This document shows positions 31,029-42,400 of a DNA stretch of 64,000 bases, piece after piece. Numbering within the stretch: position 1 is the first letter of the stretch; each line of letters starts with the position of its first letter. Where the stretch lies: assembly GCA_964508975.1 (NCBI GenBank), contig CAZDVQ010000010.1, positions 32,854 through 96,853 of the forward strand. The letters run 5' to 3'. The position numbers were made by a program, and so were the translations under genes. The notes under the pieces are model-generated. The model saw nothing but the letters and a program-made list of their open reading frames with translations, did not search any database and was not told the origin of the DNA. Source of the stretch: CAZDVQ01 sp964508975. GTDB lineage: Bacteria > Bacteroidota > Bacteroidia > Chitinophagales > Saprospiraceae.

Positions 31029-32246
31029 ATGCTTCTGGTAAAAAACATTGGTACACTTTTTTTCCACCAGGCTGGCTCTGGGCGTTTGCGCAAAGGAGCC
31101 GATATGCGCGTGGTGGAAACTATCCATAATGCTTGGCTGGCTGCCGAAAATGGCCGCATCGTGGGCGGTGGAGGCATGGATAATTGTCCAGCCAACGCCG
31201 ACGAAATCATTGACGCTGAAGGTGGCTTCGTATTGCCAACTTGGTGCGATTCGCACACGCACATTGTTTTCGCGGCGAGCCGCGAAAACGAATTCGTAGA
31301 TCGTATCAACGGCTTAAGCTATGAAGAAATAGCAGAGCGAGGTGGTGGTATCTTGAATTCGGCCGCACGCCTACAGCAAACCAGCCAAGACGATTTGTTC
31401 CAATCAGCCCTAGCACGCCTGCACGAAATCCGCGCTATGGGCACCGGTGCTGTCGAAATCAAAAGCGGCTATGGCCTCAGTCTCGATGCCGAGCTCAAAA
31501 TGCTGCGGGTCATCAAGTCGTTGAAACAACATACCGATTTGGACATCAAGGCCACTTTCCTAGGTGCACACGCCATTCCGACGAGCTATAAACCCCGCCG
31601 GGAGGAATATATCAAACTGATTGTGGATGAAATGCTTCCCCAAGTAGCTGCCGAGCAACTAGCCGACTACTGTGATGTATTCTGCGACCGGGGCTTCTTT
31701 ACCGTGGAAGAAACCGATACCATCCTGACGGCAGCAGCGGCGCTCGGCCTAAAAGCCAAGATACACGCTAACGAACTCGACTACTCGGGTGGTGTACAAA
31801 TTGGGACCAAGCATCAAGCCATCTCCGTTGATCACCTCGAATGTGTAGGCGATGCAGAGATTGAAGCCCTCAAAGCGTCGAATACTATTCCAACCTTGTT
31901 GCCATCAACAGCCTTTTTCCTAGGTATTCCTTATGCCCCTGCGCGTAAAATTATTGATGCTGGTTTGCCCGTATCTTTAGCGACTGACTATAACCCTGGT
32001 TCATCGCCATCGGGTAAAATGGCTTTTATCCTCTCGTTGGCTTGCATCCAAATGAAAATGTTGCCAGAAGAGGCTCTTGTAGCCGCCACCGTCAATGCTG
32101 CGCACGCTATGGAATTGCAAGAAAGCCACGGCAGTTTGGAAGTGGGTAAAAAAGCTAGTTTCATCATTACTAAGCCTGTATCAAGCTTGGCATGGTTGCC
32201 ATACGCCTTTGGCAGCGATTGGATAAAACAGGTCGTTATACAGTAG
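31029..32246 (+). CDS. hutI: Imidazolonepropionase
   Basis: 405 residues, the normal length of this amidohydrolase. It hydrolyses 4-imidazolone-5-propanoate to N-formimino-glutamate in histidine breakdown. The metal-site motif CDSHTH (H76 and H78), the blocks EIKSGYGLSLDAELKMLRVI and FLGAHAIP, HANELDYSGGVQIG and SLATDYNPGSSPSGKM are exact family signatures. The other hut genes (hutH, hutU, hutG) are not in this window. It follows the aminotransferase gene closely. Confidence 0.96.
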   Translation: MLLVKNIGTLFFHQAGSGRLRKGADMRVVETIHNAWLAAENGRIVGGGGMDNCPANADEIIDAEGGFVLPTWCDSHTHIVFAASRENEFVDRINGLSYEEIAERGGGILNSAARLQQTSQDDLFQSALARLHEIRAMGTGAVEIKSGYGLSLDAELKMLRVIKSLKQHTDLDIKATFLGAHAIPTSYKPRREEYIKLIVDEMLPQVAAEQLADYCDVFCDRGFFTVEETDTILTAAAALGLKAKIHANELDYSGGVQIGTKHQAISVDHLECVGDAEIEALKASNTIPTLLPSTAFFLGIPYAPARKIIDAGLPVSLATDYNPGSSPSGKMAFILSLACIQMKMLPEEALVAATVNAAHAMELQESHGSLEVGKKASFIITKPVSSLAWLPYAFGSDWIKQVVIQ

Positions 32247-32368
32247 TGCACCAAGGTTGCACAAGCTTTAGCAGTATAAAATATTGCCCAATGCAATAAT
32301 AATTGAATACAATCCGTTATTTTTGCGTTTCTTGAATCCGCTTTAGAAAATAGGAATAAAACCAGCTT

Positions 32369-34510
32369 ATGCGCTTTTATCTACGTGTAGTTTTAGTTTG
32401 TAGTCTGATAATCACTGGCTTAAAGCCAATGCAGGCTCAGTGTCCATTTACCGTTGCCATCCAGTCTAGCAATGACATTACCTGTAATGGTGGTTCCGAC
32501 GGTAACGTAAACATTGGGATTACAGGTGGTGTAGCGCCTTTTATTTACAGTTGGAACAGTGGTTTCTACATCACGCAGGACTTGACCAACGTACCTGCGG
32601 GTACTTATAACCTTGTGGTAACCGATGCTGCGGGCTGTGTGGTTAACTTCTCTACCACTTTGAATGAGCCTACCGCATTGACGGTAACATCGACAACCGT
32701 AAACCCAACTTGTAACTCGGCTAATGGAGCGCCTAATGGCCAAATCTCATTGACGCCTTCCGGTGGTACACTCAACCCTGGGGCTCAATATATTGTTCAA
32801 TGGACACCAAACGTAGGTGCTCAGGTCGGCTTAAACGTATTTAACCTAGCCGGTGGACCAGCGCCTTTTGGTTTTGCTTATGGTTTTACTGTGACAGATA
32901 GCCGTGGTTGCGCTACAACAGGCCAACAGGCTTTGATTCAGCCCAATGCAATCTCTGGTGTCATGAGCGCAATTGTACCACAGCAGTGCTTCGGTCAGGC
33001 CGATGGTCAGGCTACGGTTACTGCCTCTGGTTCAAATGGTGGCCCATTTGATTTTACTTGGAGCAGCGCAGATGCTACATTCAATAGTCTTACTTCTACA
33101 GCAACCCAACTAGCAGGTGGTTCTAACTCGGTGACGATTACCGAGGTGGGTACAGGTTGCCAGTCGGTTAGTTTGGTTAATATCCCTGTGGCAACAGCAG
33201 TGGTGGCTACTCCCGTTATTACAAACGAAACTTGCCCTGGTGCCAACAACGGTATTATCAGCGTTACACCTGCAGGCGGTACAGCTCCTTACGATATTCA
33301 ATTTTTTGACGCACTGGGCACTAGCTTGGGCGTTTTTGCAGGACAAGCCACTGCATCTGTAAATAGCTTGACACCAGGCAACTATATTGTATCAGTAGCT
33401 GATGCCAATGGATGTAACCCAGTTATTCATCCAATTAGCGTGGCCGTAGCTGCGGCTGATACGTTCAATATTGACAGCACCTTTATCCAGCATGTGAACT
33501 GTACCGGTGATAATACAGGATCTATCACTATTGTATCAACGTCTTCAGTGCCCAACAACATACAAACACCTGCTGTGTACCAATGGAGCAATGGCTTGTT
33601 CGGTCCAACTATTTCAAACTTGGCAGCTGGTTTTTATGACGTAACGATTACAACTTCACCTTCTGGCTGTACGGCTACGGCTAGTTTCCAAGTAAACGAA
33701 CCAGTTTTTGCCCTTCGCCGTCCATTCTGTTTAGCCGATACCGTAACTTGTTTCGGCGATAGCGATGGTTCTGTAACCGTTGATACTTCCTTAAGTTACG
33801 ACGGTACGCCTTGGGTGGACGGTTATGAATTTGCTATTGATAATCAACCCTTCGGTACCGCAAATGTGTTTAATGGCTTGCAAAGCAACTACTATACAAT
33901 CTTCATCAAAGACTCACTCGGTTGTGTAGATAGTACAGAGGTTTTTGTAAGCTCGCCTGAACCCATTTTAATTCAAACACGCCCGGCTTATATCGAGTTG
34001 GCTCTAGGTGATACGGCACATGCCGAGGTATTGCTACAGTTTACGCCTACCTATCCACCGCTCAGTATCCAGTGGACACCCTTGGTTGCTATCGACTGCG
34101 ATACTTGCACCAATGTAATCTTAGACCCGGTAACGGACCAAGTGTACACGGTTACTGTAACGGATTCGCTCGGTTGTCAAGCCAGCGATGAGGTAGTAGT
34201 TAAAGTATTACCTTACCGCAAAGTATTTATCCCAACAGCCTTCTCGCCGAACGGTGATGATAAAAACGAGCGCTTTTTAGTGTACGGTGGCGTTGGTGTC
34301 ACACGCGTATTGGAATTTAAGGTTTTCGACCGTTTCGGTAGCATGGTTTTTGCCAATGACGATTTCTTGCCAAGCGATTTCAATGCTGGTTGGGATGGAA
34401 AAGTAAAAGGCACCCTGATGAATCCTGGCGTGTATGTTTACTTTGCTCGTGTTCTCTTTGACGATGGCCGTGAATTGTTCTACAAAGGTGACGTTACTTT
34501 AATCAGATAA
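32369..34510 (+). CDS. SprB-like repeat adhesin with type B T9SS sorting domain
   Basis: 713 residues. Signal peptide MRFYLRVVLVCSLIITGLKPMQAQ, then about six SprB-type repeats of 70-90 residues each, recognised by the pattern CNGGSDGNVNIGITGGVAPF with VPAGTYNLVVTDAAGC and relatives. The C-terminal 90 residues carry the CHU_C domain (VFIPTAFSPNGDDKNERF and KVFDRFGSMVF). In Flavobacterium johnsoniae SprB repeats form a mobile surface adhesin moved by the gliding machinery. This shorter protein may be a surface adhesin or matrix protein. A terminator follows directly. Confidence 0.9.
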   Translation: MRFYLRVVLVCSLIITGLKPMQAQCPFTVAIQSSNDITCNGGSDGNVNIGITGGVAPFIYSWNSGFYITQDLTNVPAGTYNLVVTDAAGCVVNFSTTLNEPTALTVTSTTVNPTCNSANGAPNGQISLTPSGGTLNPGAQYIVQWTPNVGAQVGLNVFNLAGGPAPFGFAYGFTVTDSRGCATTGQQALIQPNAISGVMSAIVPQQCFGQADGQATVTASGSNGGPFDFTWSSADATFNSLTSTATQLAGGSNSVTITEVGTGCQSVSLVNIPVATAVVATPVITNETCPGANNGIISVTPAGGTAPYDIQFFDALGTSLGVFAGQATASVNSLTPGNYIVSVADANGCNPVIHPISVAVAAADTFNIDSTFIQHVNCTGDNTGSITIVSTSSVPNNIQTPAVYQWSNGLFGPTISNLAAGFYDVTITTSPSGCTATASFQVNEPVFALRRPFCLADTVTCFGDSDGSVTVDTSLSYDGTPWVDGYEFAIDNQPFGTANVFNGLQSNYYTIFIKDSLGCVDSTEVFVSSPEPILIQTRPAYIELALGDTAHAEVLLQFTPTYPPLSIQWTPLVAIDCDTCTNVILDPVTDQVYTVTVTDSLGCQASDEVVVKVLPYRKVFIPTAFSPNGDDKNERFLVYGGVGVTRVLEFKVFDRFGSMVFANDDFLPSDFNAGWDGKVKGTLMNPGVYVYFARVLFDDGRELFYKGDVTLIR

Positions 34511-34532
34511 TCATTTTTAGTATCTATAGTAC

Positions 34533-34564
34533 AAAAGCCCAACAGCGAAGCTGTTGGGCTTTTG
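34533..34564 (+). terminator. Terminator of the SprB-like gene
   Basis: Hairpin arms AAAAGCCCAACAGC and GCTGTTGGGCTTTT with a short GAA loop, followed by TTGTC. Confidence 0.85.
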
Positions 34565-34676
34565 TCGTTTAATAAATAGTTAAATTCGTAACTCAAGTCC
34601 CATCCGTTCCAGATTCAAGGATATTTTCCTTACTTTTGCAGCTCGAACAAAGCAAATTCTATCACAATTCTACTTT

Positions 34677-37364
34677 ATGAAAAGACTATTACCTGTTTTG
34701 CTACTGACTTGTTGGAGCATTACATCCATGATGGCGCAAGTCGTTTTGACCACGCCTGGAACACCCCAAACGATCAACTTCGCTGGTTTTACGGCTACTG
34801 GTTTTACAACTAGCCCAGCGGCAGGACAACTCAGTTCAAACACTTGGTCTATTAAAGGCTTTACGGATGGTACTTTACCACTTGGTGGTTCTGCTACTAC
34901 AGGCGATTTGGCCCGTGGTGTGCTTGCAGCCCCTGGTACAACTTCAGGCGGATTATATGCCATCAACAACGCTGGTACCGACGTGATGTGGTTCCAACCT
35001 ACTGGTGCCGACTTCTCTCCAGGCGAGCTTATCATGGCTGTACAAAACAACTCTGGTGCACCGATGCAAGCGCTTGACTTGAGCTATGATATTTTTGTTT
35101 TCAATGACCAAGGCCGCGCCAACTCATTTAACCTAGGTTTTGCAGTTGATACTGCTGGACCATTCTCGAATGTAGCTAGTTTTGATTACCTGACTCCTGA
35201 AGTTGCCGATGCTGCTCCAAGTGTTCAAATAGTAAACAAATCAGGCCAAATCTCTGGTTTCAACGTGCCTAACGGCGGTTTCTTGTATATCCGCTGGGAG
35301 AGTAACGACGTGACAGGTGCTGGCTCACGCGATGAATTTGGTATCAGCAACATCTCTGTTGCTATTTCATCTGCTACGCCTAACCCATTCTTCAACTTGG
35401 CACAGTCTACCCTCACGGTAAACGAATCTGCGGGTACAGTTGACGTTACCGTTAGCATTACAACTGCGGCTAACTGCTCGGTTAACCTCGTGTTGAACCC
35501 AGCATCTACAGCTACATCTGCCGACTTTACCTTCACTAGCCCTACGACCCTTACGTTCACTGCTGCAGGTGCAACCACCCAAACGGTTTCAATCCCAGTT
35601 TTGAATAATACTGTAACGGAAGTCGCCGAAACTATTATCCTTGATCTTCAAGCTACAACAGGTGGTTGTACTATTGGTTCTGTTGGTAGCACAACCATAA
35701 CTATCTTGGATGACGATGTTCAAGCAGTAACTGGTTTGGTTATTACTGAAATCATGTACAACGACCCATCCGGTGGTACTGCTGGTGATTCACTAGAGTA
35801 TCTAGAATTGTACAACAATTCTGGTGCAACCCTAGATTTGACAGGTGTAACCTTCAGCCTTGGTATTACACATACCTTTGCTGCTGGTACTAGCTTGGCG
35901 GCTGATGATTATCTGATACTGGCCCGTAATGCAGCTGCGATGCAAAATGTGTTTGGTGCTGGTCTTAACTTGGTACAATGGAATGGTGGTCAGTTGACCA
36001 ACACCGGCGAACCAATCGTTATTCGCGATGCATTGAACAACATCGTTGACTCCGTGTCTTACTTGCCTACCGCTCCATGGCCAACTTCTCCTAACGGCTT
36101 GGGTACTTCGTTAATCTTGTGTAACCCTAACGCTGATAATAGCATCGGTTCAAACTGGTCGGCTGCTACCACCGCTGTTGGAGTTCAGGTTAACTTGATC
36201 GACTTGTTCGCTAATCCTGGTGATACCGACGCAGCTTGCGTTCCTCCGGGCGCCTTAAGCCTTGGCTTTGATGGTACAACTATTTCTGTTGATGAAAATG
36301 TTGGTACCGTTAACGTAAGCGTGCTGATCAACAACCCTGACCCTGTAAATGCAACTACAGTTCAGGTAGTACTTGCTGCTGCATCTACAGCTACTAGCGG
36401 TACTGACTTTACCTTTACTAGCCCAGCAACCTTGACCTTTGCTGCTGGCGATACAACTCCACAAGTTGTAACTGTTACTATCGTAGACGATATTGATTTT
36501 GAAACAGCCGAAACGATTGTGTTGAACTTGCTTAACGCAACCAATGGTGCTTTAATCACCAACGATTCGGTATACACCATCACCATCAACGGTAATGATG
36601 CAACAGCTGTAACTGATATCGTGATTACTGAAATCATGTTCAACGACCCATTCTCTGTGGATAGTCTCGAGTTCATCGAGTTGTACAACGCCGGTAACGG
36701 CCCTGCTAACCTCTTGGGCTGTACCATGTTGGGTGTAACTTATACTTTCCCAGCCGTTACTTTAAACGCTGGCGAGTATTTGACCATCGCATTCAACGCA
36801 AGCGCATTTAGCAGCGTATTTGGTACTACGCCTTTGCAATGGACCACCGGTGCATTGAGCAACAACGGCGAAGCCGTAGCCTTGTACGATGCCCTCGGTA
36901 ACTTGGTTGACTCTGTGTTCTACGACGACGTAGCTCCATGGCCGCTTGCTGCTGACGGTGCAGGTTATTCAATGGTTTTGGTTGATCCAAACACCGACAA
37001 TTCCGATGGCGCTAACTGGTGTGCTTCTGCTACTTTTGCAGGTACTATTTCATTGGGCGACACCATTTACGCCAACCCAGGTGGTGCCGATTCTTGCTCA
37101 ACCGTAGCTGTTACCGAATTGGTTTTGGATGCCCTTCAAATTTTCCCTAACCCAGCTAACGAGCAAGTGTTTATCCAACACCAAGGCATCCAAACGTTGA
37201 AAGTTGAGTTGTTTGATATCACTGGTCGCCCAGTATATCAAGCCATTAGCAATAGCAACAACATGACCATCCAGACCAACCAATTGGCTGCTGGCATGTA
37301 CCTCATTCGCCTTAGCGATGCGCAAAGTGGCCAAGCGCTACTCCGCAAGCTGATTGTCGAATAG
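34677..37364 (+). CDS. Lamin-tail/Calx-beta secreted protein with type A T9SS sorting domain
   Basis: 895 residues. Signal peptide MKRLLPVLLLTCWSITSMMA, an N-terminal beta domain to about residue 230, then two copies of a Calx-beta plus lamin-tail (LTD) pair. The first Calx-beta has ATSADFTFTSPTTLTF and the second ATSGTDFTFTSPATLTF. The LTD copies begin VITEIMYNDPSGG and VITEIMFNDPFS. The last 80 residues form the type A sorting domain (LQIFPNPANEQVFIQH and LAAGMYLIRLSD). The tandem pair implies an internal duplication. It is exported to the surface or outside, with unknown target. A TTACTTTTGC box 40 bp upstream may be the promoter. Confidence 0.92.
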   Translation: MKRLLPVLLLTCWSITSMMAQVVLTTPGTPQTINFAGFTATGFTTSPAAGQLSSNTWSIKGFTDGTLPLGGSATTGDLARGVLAAPGTTSGGLYAINNAGTDVMWFQPTGADFSPGELIMAVQNNSGAPMQALDLSYDIFVFNDQGRANSFNLGFAVDTAGPFSNVASFDYLTPEVADAAPSVQIVNKSGQISGFNVPNGGFLYIRWESNDVTGAGSRDEFGISNISVAISSATPNPFFNLAQSTLTVNESAGTVDVTVSITTAANCSVNLVLNPASTATSADFTFTSPTTLTFTAAGATTQTVSIPVLNNTVTEVAETIILDLQATTGGCTIGSVGSTTITILDDDVQAVTGLVITEIMYNDPSGGTAGDSLEYLELYNNSGATLDLTGVTFSLGITHTFAAGTSLAADDYLILARNAAAMQNVFGAGLNLVQWNGGQLTNTGEPIVIRDALNNIVDSVSYLPTAPWPTSPNGLGTSLILCNPNADNSIGSNWSAATTAVGVQVNLIDLFANPGDTDAACVPPGALSLGFDGTTISVDENVGTVNVSVLINNPDPVNATTVQVVLAAASTATSGTDFTFTSPATLTFAAGDTTPQVVTVTIVDDIDFETAETIVLNLLNATNGALITNDSVYTITINGNDATAVTDIVITEIMFNDPFSVDSLEFIELYNAGNGPANLLGCTMLGVTYTFPAVTLNAGEYLTIAFNASAFSSVFGTTPLQWTTGALSNNGEAVALYDALGNLVDSVFYDDVAPWPLAADGAGYSMVLVDPNTDNSDGANWCASATFAGTISLGDTIYANPGGADSCSTVAVTELVLDALQIFPNPANEQVFIQHQGIQTLKVELFDITGRPVYQAISNSNNMTIQTNQLAAGMYLIRLSDAQSGQALLRKLIVE

Positions 37365-37381
37365 CATTAGCTGTATTCTGC

Positions 37382-37417
37382 AAAGCCCCCAAGTCTACTT
37401 TGATTTGGGGGCTTTTT
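37382..37417 (+). terminator. Terminator of the LTD/Calx-beta gene
   Basis: Arms AAAGCCCCCAAGT and ATTTGGGGGCTTT with a loop of about ten bases, then a T run. Confidence 0.85.
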
Positions 37418-37420
37418 TAT

Positions 37421-37550
37421 TGGGGCGTTCCGGCGCTTTGCGCCGTCGCTGTCCTTCGGGGTTCGCGGTGCTCCGTGCTACGCACCAGCCGCTGGCGCGG
37501 CTGCCCTACGGCCAGTTAACGCTAGAAACTGCGGCATAGCCGCAGTTTCT
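37421..37550 (+). repeat. Family A GC-rich hairpin element, copy A13
   Basis: Plus-orientation copy with GGGGCGTTCCGGCGCTTTGC, the core GTGCTCCGTGCTACGCACC, the end CAGTTAACGCT and a long terminal hairpin AGAAACTGCGGCATAGCC to GCAGTTTCT. Confidence 0.8.
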
Positions 37551-37688
37551 AATGGTTAATTGTAAATGGTTAATTATAAATGATTTATATTGAAATTTGC
37601 CCTAAATATACCGCTCCGCTAGGAGCTTTACTTTTGGGCTTCCGCTCACAACTCACACCTCACATCTTACAACTCATTTATCAAATCT

Positions 37689-37790
37689 GGCCTAGCAGCA
37701 TGGAGGGCAGCCGCGTAGCGGCTGGTGCGCAGCACGGAGCAAAGCGAACCCCGGAATGGTGCGCCGACGCGGAGCGGCGGAGGCCCCCAA
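37689..37790 (-). repeat. Family A GC-rich hairpin element, copy A14
   Basis: Minus-orientation copy facing A13 within 140 bp. It begins GGCCTAGCAGCATGGAGGGC, contains GCAGCCGCGTAGCGGCTG and ends GAGGCCCCCAA. Confidence 0.75.
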
Positions 37791-37864
37791 TAAATCAAAA
37801 TATTAAATATCATATTTCATTGCTCATGACACACCAATGCGCCATAGTTTCGCATCTTCATACT

Positions 37865-39262
37865 ATGAAAACTGCCAAAACACTGCTCCTCCTCTGCTTC
37901 CTTAGCCTTGGCCTAAACGGCCTCCATGCCCAAAATGGCTATACACAAAGCTTTGACCCCATCTGGGTTAAAACCTTTGCCGCCTATGGTTTTAGCTGGG
38001 CCTACGATATGGTGCTAGATGCCGACAGCAACATCTATCTAACCGGCTATTACCAATCTTCCATGTTTATTGACACGGGCAGCGTGAAATCTCCAAGATT
38101 GGAAATCAAGGGCGGTTCTGGCGACTCATATTTCTTGATGAAATTCGACAAAACAGGCCGTTTTCAATGGATACAGCGCAGCTTGTCAAAGGCTCGCCCC
38201 TGCAAGGTTAAACTCGACTACCAGGGCAATATCCTTGTTGTTGGGACCAGCTATGCCAACGATATGCGCTTAACTAGTGGTTCTGCTGATACTATAATAA
38301 TGGGCAAAAAGAGTTATCGCCAAGCTATTTTTGTCGCCAAATATTCCCCCAAGGGCGATGTAATCCAGACCAAAGTCTTGCTAGGTGACCGCCCTCAAAC
38401 CGCCCACGACTTCGATTTCGATAGCCTGGGGAACGTTTATATCGGTGGGATGTACGAGTTCAGGAACAAGAATGACCGTGCGCTGGTGCAAAACAGCTAC
38501 CTCATCATCAAGTTGAACCCTGCTTACGAGGTTACTTGGCAAGCCCAAGGCGATACCACGGGGCGTTCGCACATTTTTGCAATTGATTATGATCCTCAAT
38601 TTGGCATGGTGATAGGCGGCAGCTACGAGGGCTGGATGCGCTTCGGCTCAGACAGTGTTTGCACACCTAATAATGAACAACAACGCTTTATCGCCAAGTT
38701 CGATACCGATTTGAAGTACCGTTGGAAAGTGGATCGCACGGGCAGGCCCTCGCAAGGCTCCTGCTCGAACATAAAATTTGATAACCGCGGCAACATCATC
38801 GCGGTATATGGTTCCTCTTATGGCATTATGAACCTCAGTAAATTTACACCTGATGGCGAGTATTACTGGTCGATGGACAGCAAAGGCCCATACTCTGCTT
38901 ACCCGGAAAAAATGATTATCGACGAGAAGGGCAACATATACATTAGCGGCAACTCCTATGGCAGCACCTTCAACACGGCCTACGGAGCATTGGGCGTGGC
39001 TGAAAGGGCTGGTTATGCGCCTTTTATGGTTAAATATCGCCCAGATGGCAAGCTGCTATGGCTCAAAACCATTGGCGGCGATGGCACGCGATACTGCAAG
39101 TCGATGCACATTCAAGGCAACAGAATATATGGTTTTGGCTGGACCAACAGTCCGCTACAATTTCAAACCCTCACCGTGCCGGTTATATCGGGCTACACCT
39201 TTTGGTTTGGCGCTTTCGACCTCGACGAGTTTAACCGTTATGAAATCCCGGTGATCGATTAA
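37865..39262 (+). CDS. Secreted SBBP-like beta-propeller protein
   Basis: 465 residues from the ATG at 37865, chosen because it starts a clear signal peptide (MKTAKTLLLLCFLSLGLNGL). An in-frame ATG 95 codons upstream would translate family A copy A14 and is rejected. The mature part has about six repeats of the SBBP/NHL-like pattern DSDGNIYLTGYY, as in LDYQGNILVVGTS, FDSLGNVYIGGMY, YDPQFGMVIGGSY and IDEKGNIYISGNS, which are the blades of a propeller. No T9SS sorting domain is seen at the C-terminus, so it is probably periplasmic or secreted by another route. The target is unknown. Confidence 0.85.
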   Translation: MKTAKTLLLLCFLSLGLNGLHAQNGYTQSFDPIWVKTFAAYGFSWAYDMVLDADSNIYLTGYYQSSMFIDTGSVKSPRLEIKGGSGDSYFLMKFDKTGRFQWIQRSLSKARPCKVKLDYQGNILVVGTSYANDMRLTSGSADTIIMGKKSYRQAIFVAKYSPKGDVIQTKVLLGDRPQTAHDFDFDSLGNVYIGGMYEFRNKNDRALVQNSYLIIKLNPAYEVTWQAQGDTTGRSHIFAIDYDPQFGMVIGGSYEGWMRFGSDSVCTPNNEQQRFIAKFDTDLKYRWKVDRTGRPSQGSCSNIKFDNRGNIIAVYGSSYGIMNLSKFTPDGEYYWSMDSKGPYSAYPEKMIIDEKGNIYISGNSYGSTFNTAYGALGVAERAGYAPFMVKYRPDGKLLWLKTIGGDGTRYCKSMHIQGNRIYGFGWTNSPLQFQTLTVPVISGYTFWFGAFDLDEFNRYEIPVID

Positions 39263-39272
39263 TTTTTTATGC

Positions 39273-39378
39273 TTTTTTGGGCGCGTCGGCCTGCGGCCGT
39301 CGGTCCCCACCGGGCTCCCTAGACGGTCGGTGCTTCGCACCCGCGCCTGCGGCGCGGCCCTTTGGGCACCTCGCGCGA
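39273..39378 (+). repeat. Family A GC-rich hairpin element, copy A15
   Basis: Plus-orientation copy: TTTTTTGGGCGCGTCGGC, hairpin GGCCTGCGGCC, hairpin CGCGCCTGCGGCGCGG and the end CACCTCGCGCG. It directly follows the beta-propeller gene. Confidence 0.8.
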
Positions 39379-39426
39379 TGGGGTGGGGGGATTTGCGGTA
39401 TCTTTATCGGCGTATTTTTTAGTAAG

Positions 39427-42400
39427 CTAGGTTAACAATTTATCGCCTGATTGATAATCATATCTTTCATTAAGCTCCTTGTGGCCGAGTTTATTGTCAA
39501 CGATAAACTGAAGCTTAATGTGCCTTGGATTGCTTTTATTGAATATTCCATTTGTCTTTAAGTTGTTAAGACGATTTTCAAGCATATTGTGAGAACAACA
39601 ATCTCCGCAAGTATCACAGATTATTAAGCCATGAGGACATGTTTTAGAGATTCGACTATCAACTACATTTAGACACCTTATGTTAAGACAATGATTAAGA
39701 TATATAGAATGGTTGTATTCTGTACAATTTAAGTTTGTACAGTGGAATGTGGTTACTTTATAAAATGCAAATTCTGATGTTTTGGCATCCCTCAATATTT
39801 TATTACAAGAATTACATTTTAATTTATCTAGTAGCCTATTAACCCTATTTACAAGCCCAACAAATCTATAGTACTTATCATAATCATATTGAATATTTAG
39901 TATTCTAATGAAATCCCTTAAAGAAAATTCTGTCCACTCTAAATGATTGTGGTCGGATTGGCACGGCGAATAACATTTTGAGTTGCAACACCAGTTAAAA
40001 GGAATATTCAAAGAGCTATCTTTCTGAGAATTTGATGCATCGCAAAAAATAATACCTACGGGTATTTCGTATTTTTTTTCGAGAAAATCATTATTGATTT
40101 TGACCCATTCGAAAGGATAAACTTCTCCATCTATAGTAATGCTTTTAGAGGTTTTATCAATTTCATGAGAGCAATCTCCTATAATGATTGAATCGTCTTT
40201 AACTGAATATAGATTATTTTCTAGCTTTATAAACCATTTTTTCAAAGTCTCTCCTTTGGTTATCCATGTTCTACCTGTACATAACTGGAATAAATCCTTA
40301 ATCTTAACTAAGTTAAGTTCATTTTCATTTATATGCCGACAAATGATTTCTGTAAGGTCATTTTCACCAATGTAATTGTTTTCAGACTTAAGCGAGTCTA
40401 GCACTCTAATACATATCTTTACATCAATATTAACTGTATCTATTAAAAGTAACGATTTTAATTTATCGAATTGGGCTTGTGTTGGTATGGCTTTATTCTT
40501 GTCAAAGAATGAAAAAATTTTCTTAAATAATTTAGGCTGTTTGTCAGAAGGGATATGATAAAATATTTCAATAGGCTCATTGATGTTTATGGATTTAATG
40601 TAGTTGTCAAGCCACATTTCAACTCTAGTGATACTATTTACATTTTCAGAAATGTAAATACAAATGTCATCGAAATTTTTAGAATCCAATCGGATATTAT
40701 AGATATATTTAAGGATAGTATCTAGTTCGATTATTGATGAATTAATATGCTTGGGAATAAAGGCTTTGCATAAAGGTAACAGTTCATGTATCTCAACTTT
40801 ATACAATAAATGCTTGAACAAGTCTATAACTTTTTTGTTGTCGAAATCGCTTGTTGTCTCAATTATTCCATTTATTAAACTTCTTTTTTGGGTTAAATCA
40901 AAGTCATAATCAAAATCAAGTGGTTTGTATGGGGTTCTTGAAAAGAAATATTTAATATTAGCAACGAGCTCATTTGATATATATAGTTCCTGAAGGCTCT
41001 CAGAGTTTATTACAAAAGAATTAAAATCTGAAGCAGTATAGGGTATGCTTTCATACTTGTTGTAAATTTCATCTGTACAATAATTTCTATCCTTTGCAAA
41101 ATTTAACCAAAATACAGATTGATATACATTGGATAGATTATGAAAATAATAATCGATAGAATTAATAGGAGATTCTATCGCTAGATAAGTTAAAAGTCCA
41201 AAGCTACTGAGGCCATTAATCTCTTCTATTTTATTTAGGCTTTTTATAAAGTAATCTAATTGAAACTGGTAAGAAGTCTGTAAAAAATCGGAATAGGATA
41301 AATTACTACTGTATTCATGTAAAATTTCAATTCCAATGTTGAAATATTTCGATTCTTTCCATAATATGAATTTGGAATGGTCTGTTATGCTATTATTAAT
41401 TCCTTCAATTAATCTTTCATAATCAATATACCTATCTCGACTTTTTATAAAATCAATATTTTGCTTAAAGGAATTTATAGCTTCAGGTGTCAATGGGTTT
41501 GATATATCGTCATTTAATAGCCTTAAAATCTTATCATTCAATTGGACTATTAAACTTCTCGGGAATTCAATTAAAGCGATATGGTCTAATATTTTAATAA
41601 TATCATCTATCTCATGTTTATTAAATTGTTCTAAGCTTATTATTTTTTTATTTGCAACGTTTATTCCAAGTTGATGGCCATTAGGCTGATTAAATAATCT
41701 CTTGAAGTCTAAAATTTCTATTTTTGATGAATTTTCTAAAAACATTTCTTGGGGAAAAGCATAAAAGGAATCATCTTCATTGATTTTATCTGCTGAATTA
41801 TCTAAATGTAATTCGGTTCTATGCTCTTTTTTTTGCCAAACTAAAAACAATGTTGAATTATTAGTTTTTTTGATGTAATATGAAAATAGTATTTTAATCA
41901 AAAACGAATTAACATCAACCGGGAATTCTATGAAACGTTTTAATTGGTCCAGAAGATCTTGAGGTGGGTTATTTTTGTACTGGGGATGTAATGCTTCAAA
42001 TTCAAAAAGAAGATGATCATTCAAGGTAATCGGTAAACTATGTATTTGTTTTCGAGTAAAATTAAAGTATCGTATTGTTGCGAGTTCGCTCAGGAATGGG
42101 GCTTGTTCTTCGTAATATTTTGTAAAATATTCAATTAGCTGAGTAGATTTAATAGACCTTAATAAGCTGTTTAGCGCATCGTCAATCAAATTACATGTTT
42201 TATGTTCGTTGCTTCTATAAAGCTGGCCCCATTTATTTTTTTTCTCAATGACTACACCCAAACTAATTATGGGGTTTCGTTCGATATGTGTAAGTATTAC
42301 CTTAAAGTCTTCAAAGGATTCAGGATATGAAATCTTAAGAGCATTCAGACCTCGACTATTTATTTCGATTTCGAATATGAGCACACTTCCAATGCGTAAG

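Noticed and set aside
37580..37864. A 95-residue N-terminal extension of the beta-propeller protein
   Set aside because: It would translate family A copy A14 and place the signal peptide inside the protein. The ATG at 37865 starts a normal signal peptide.
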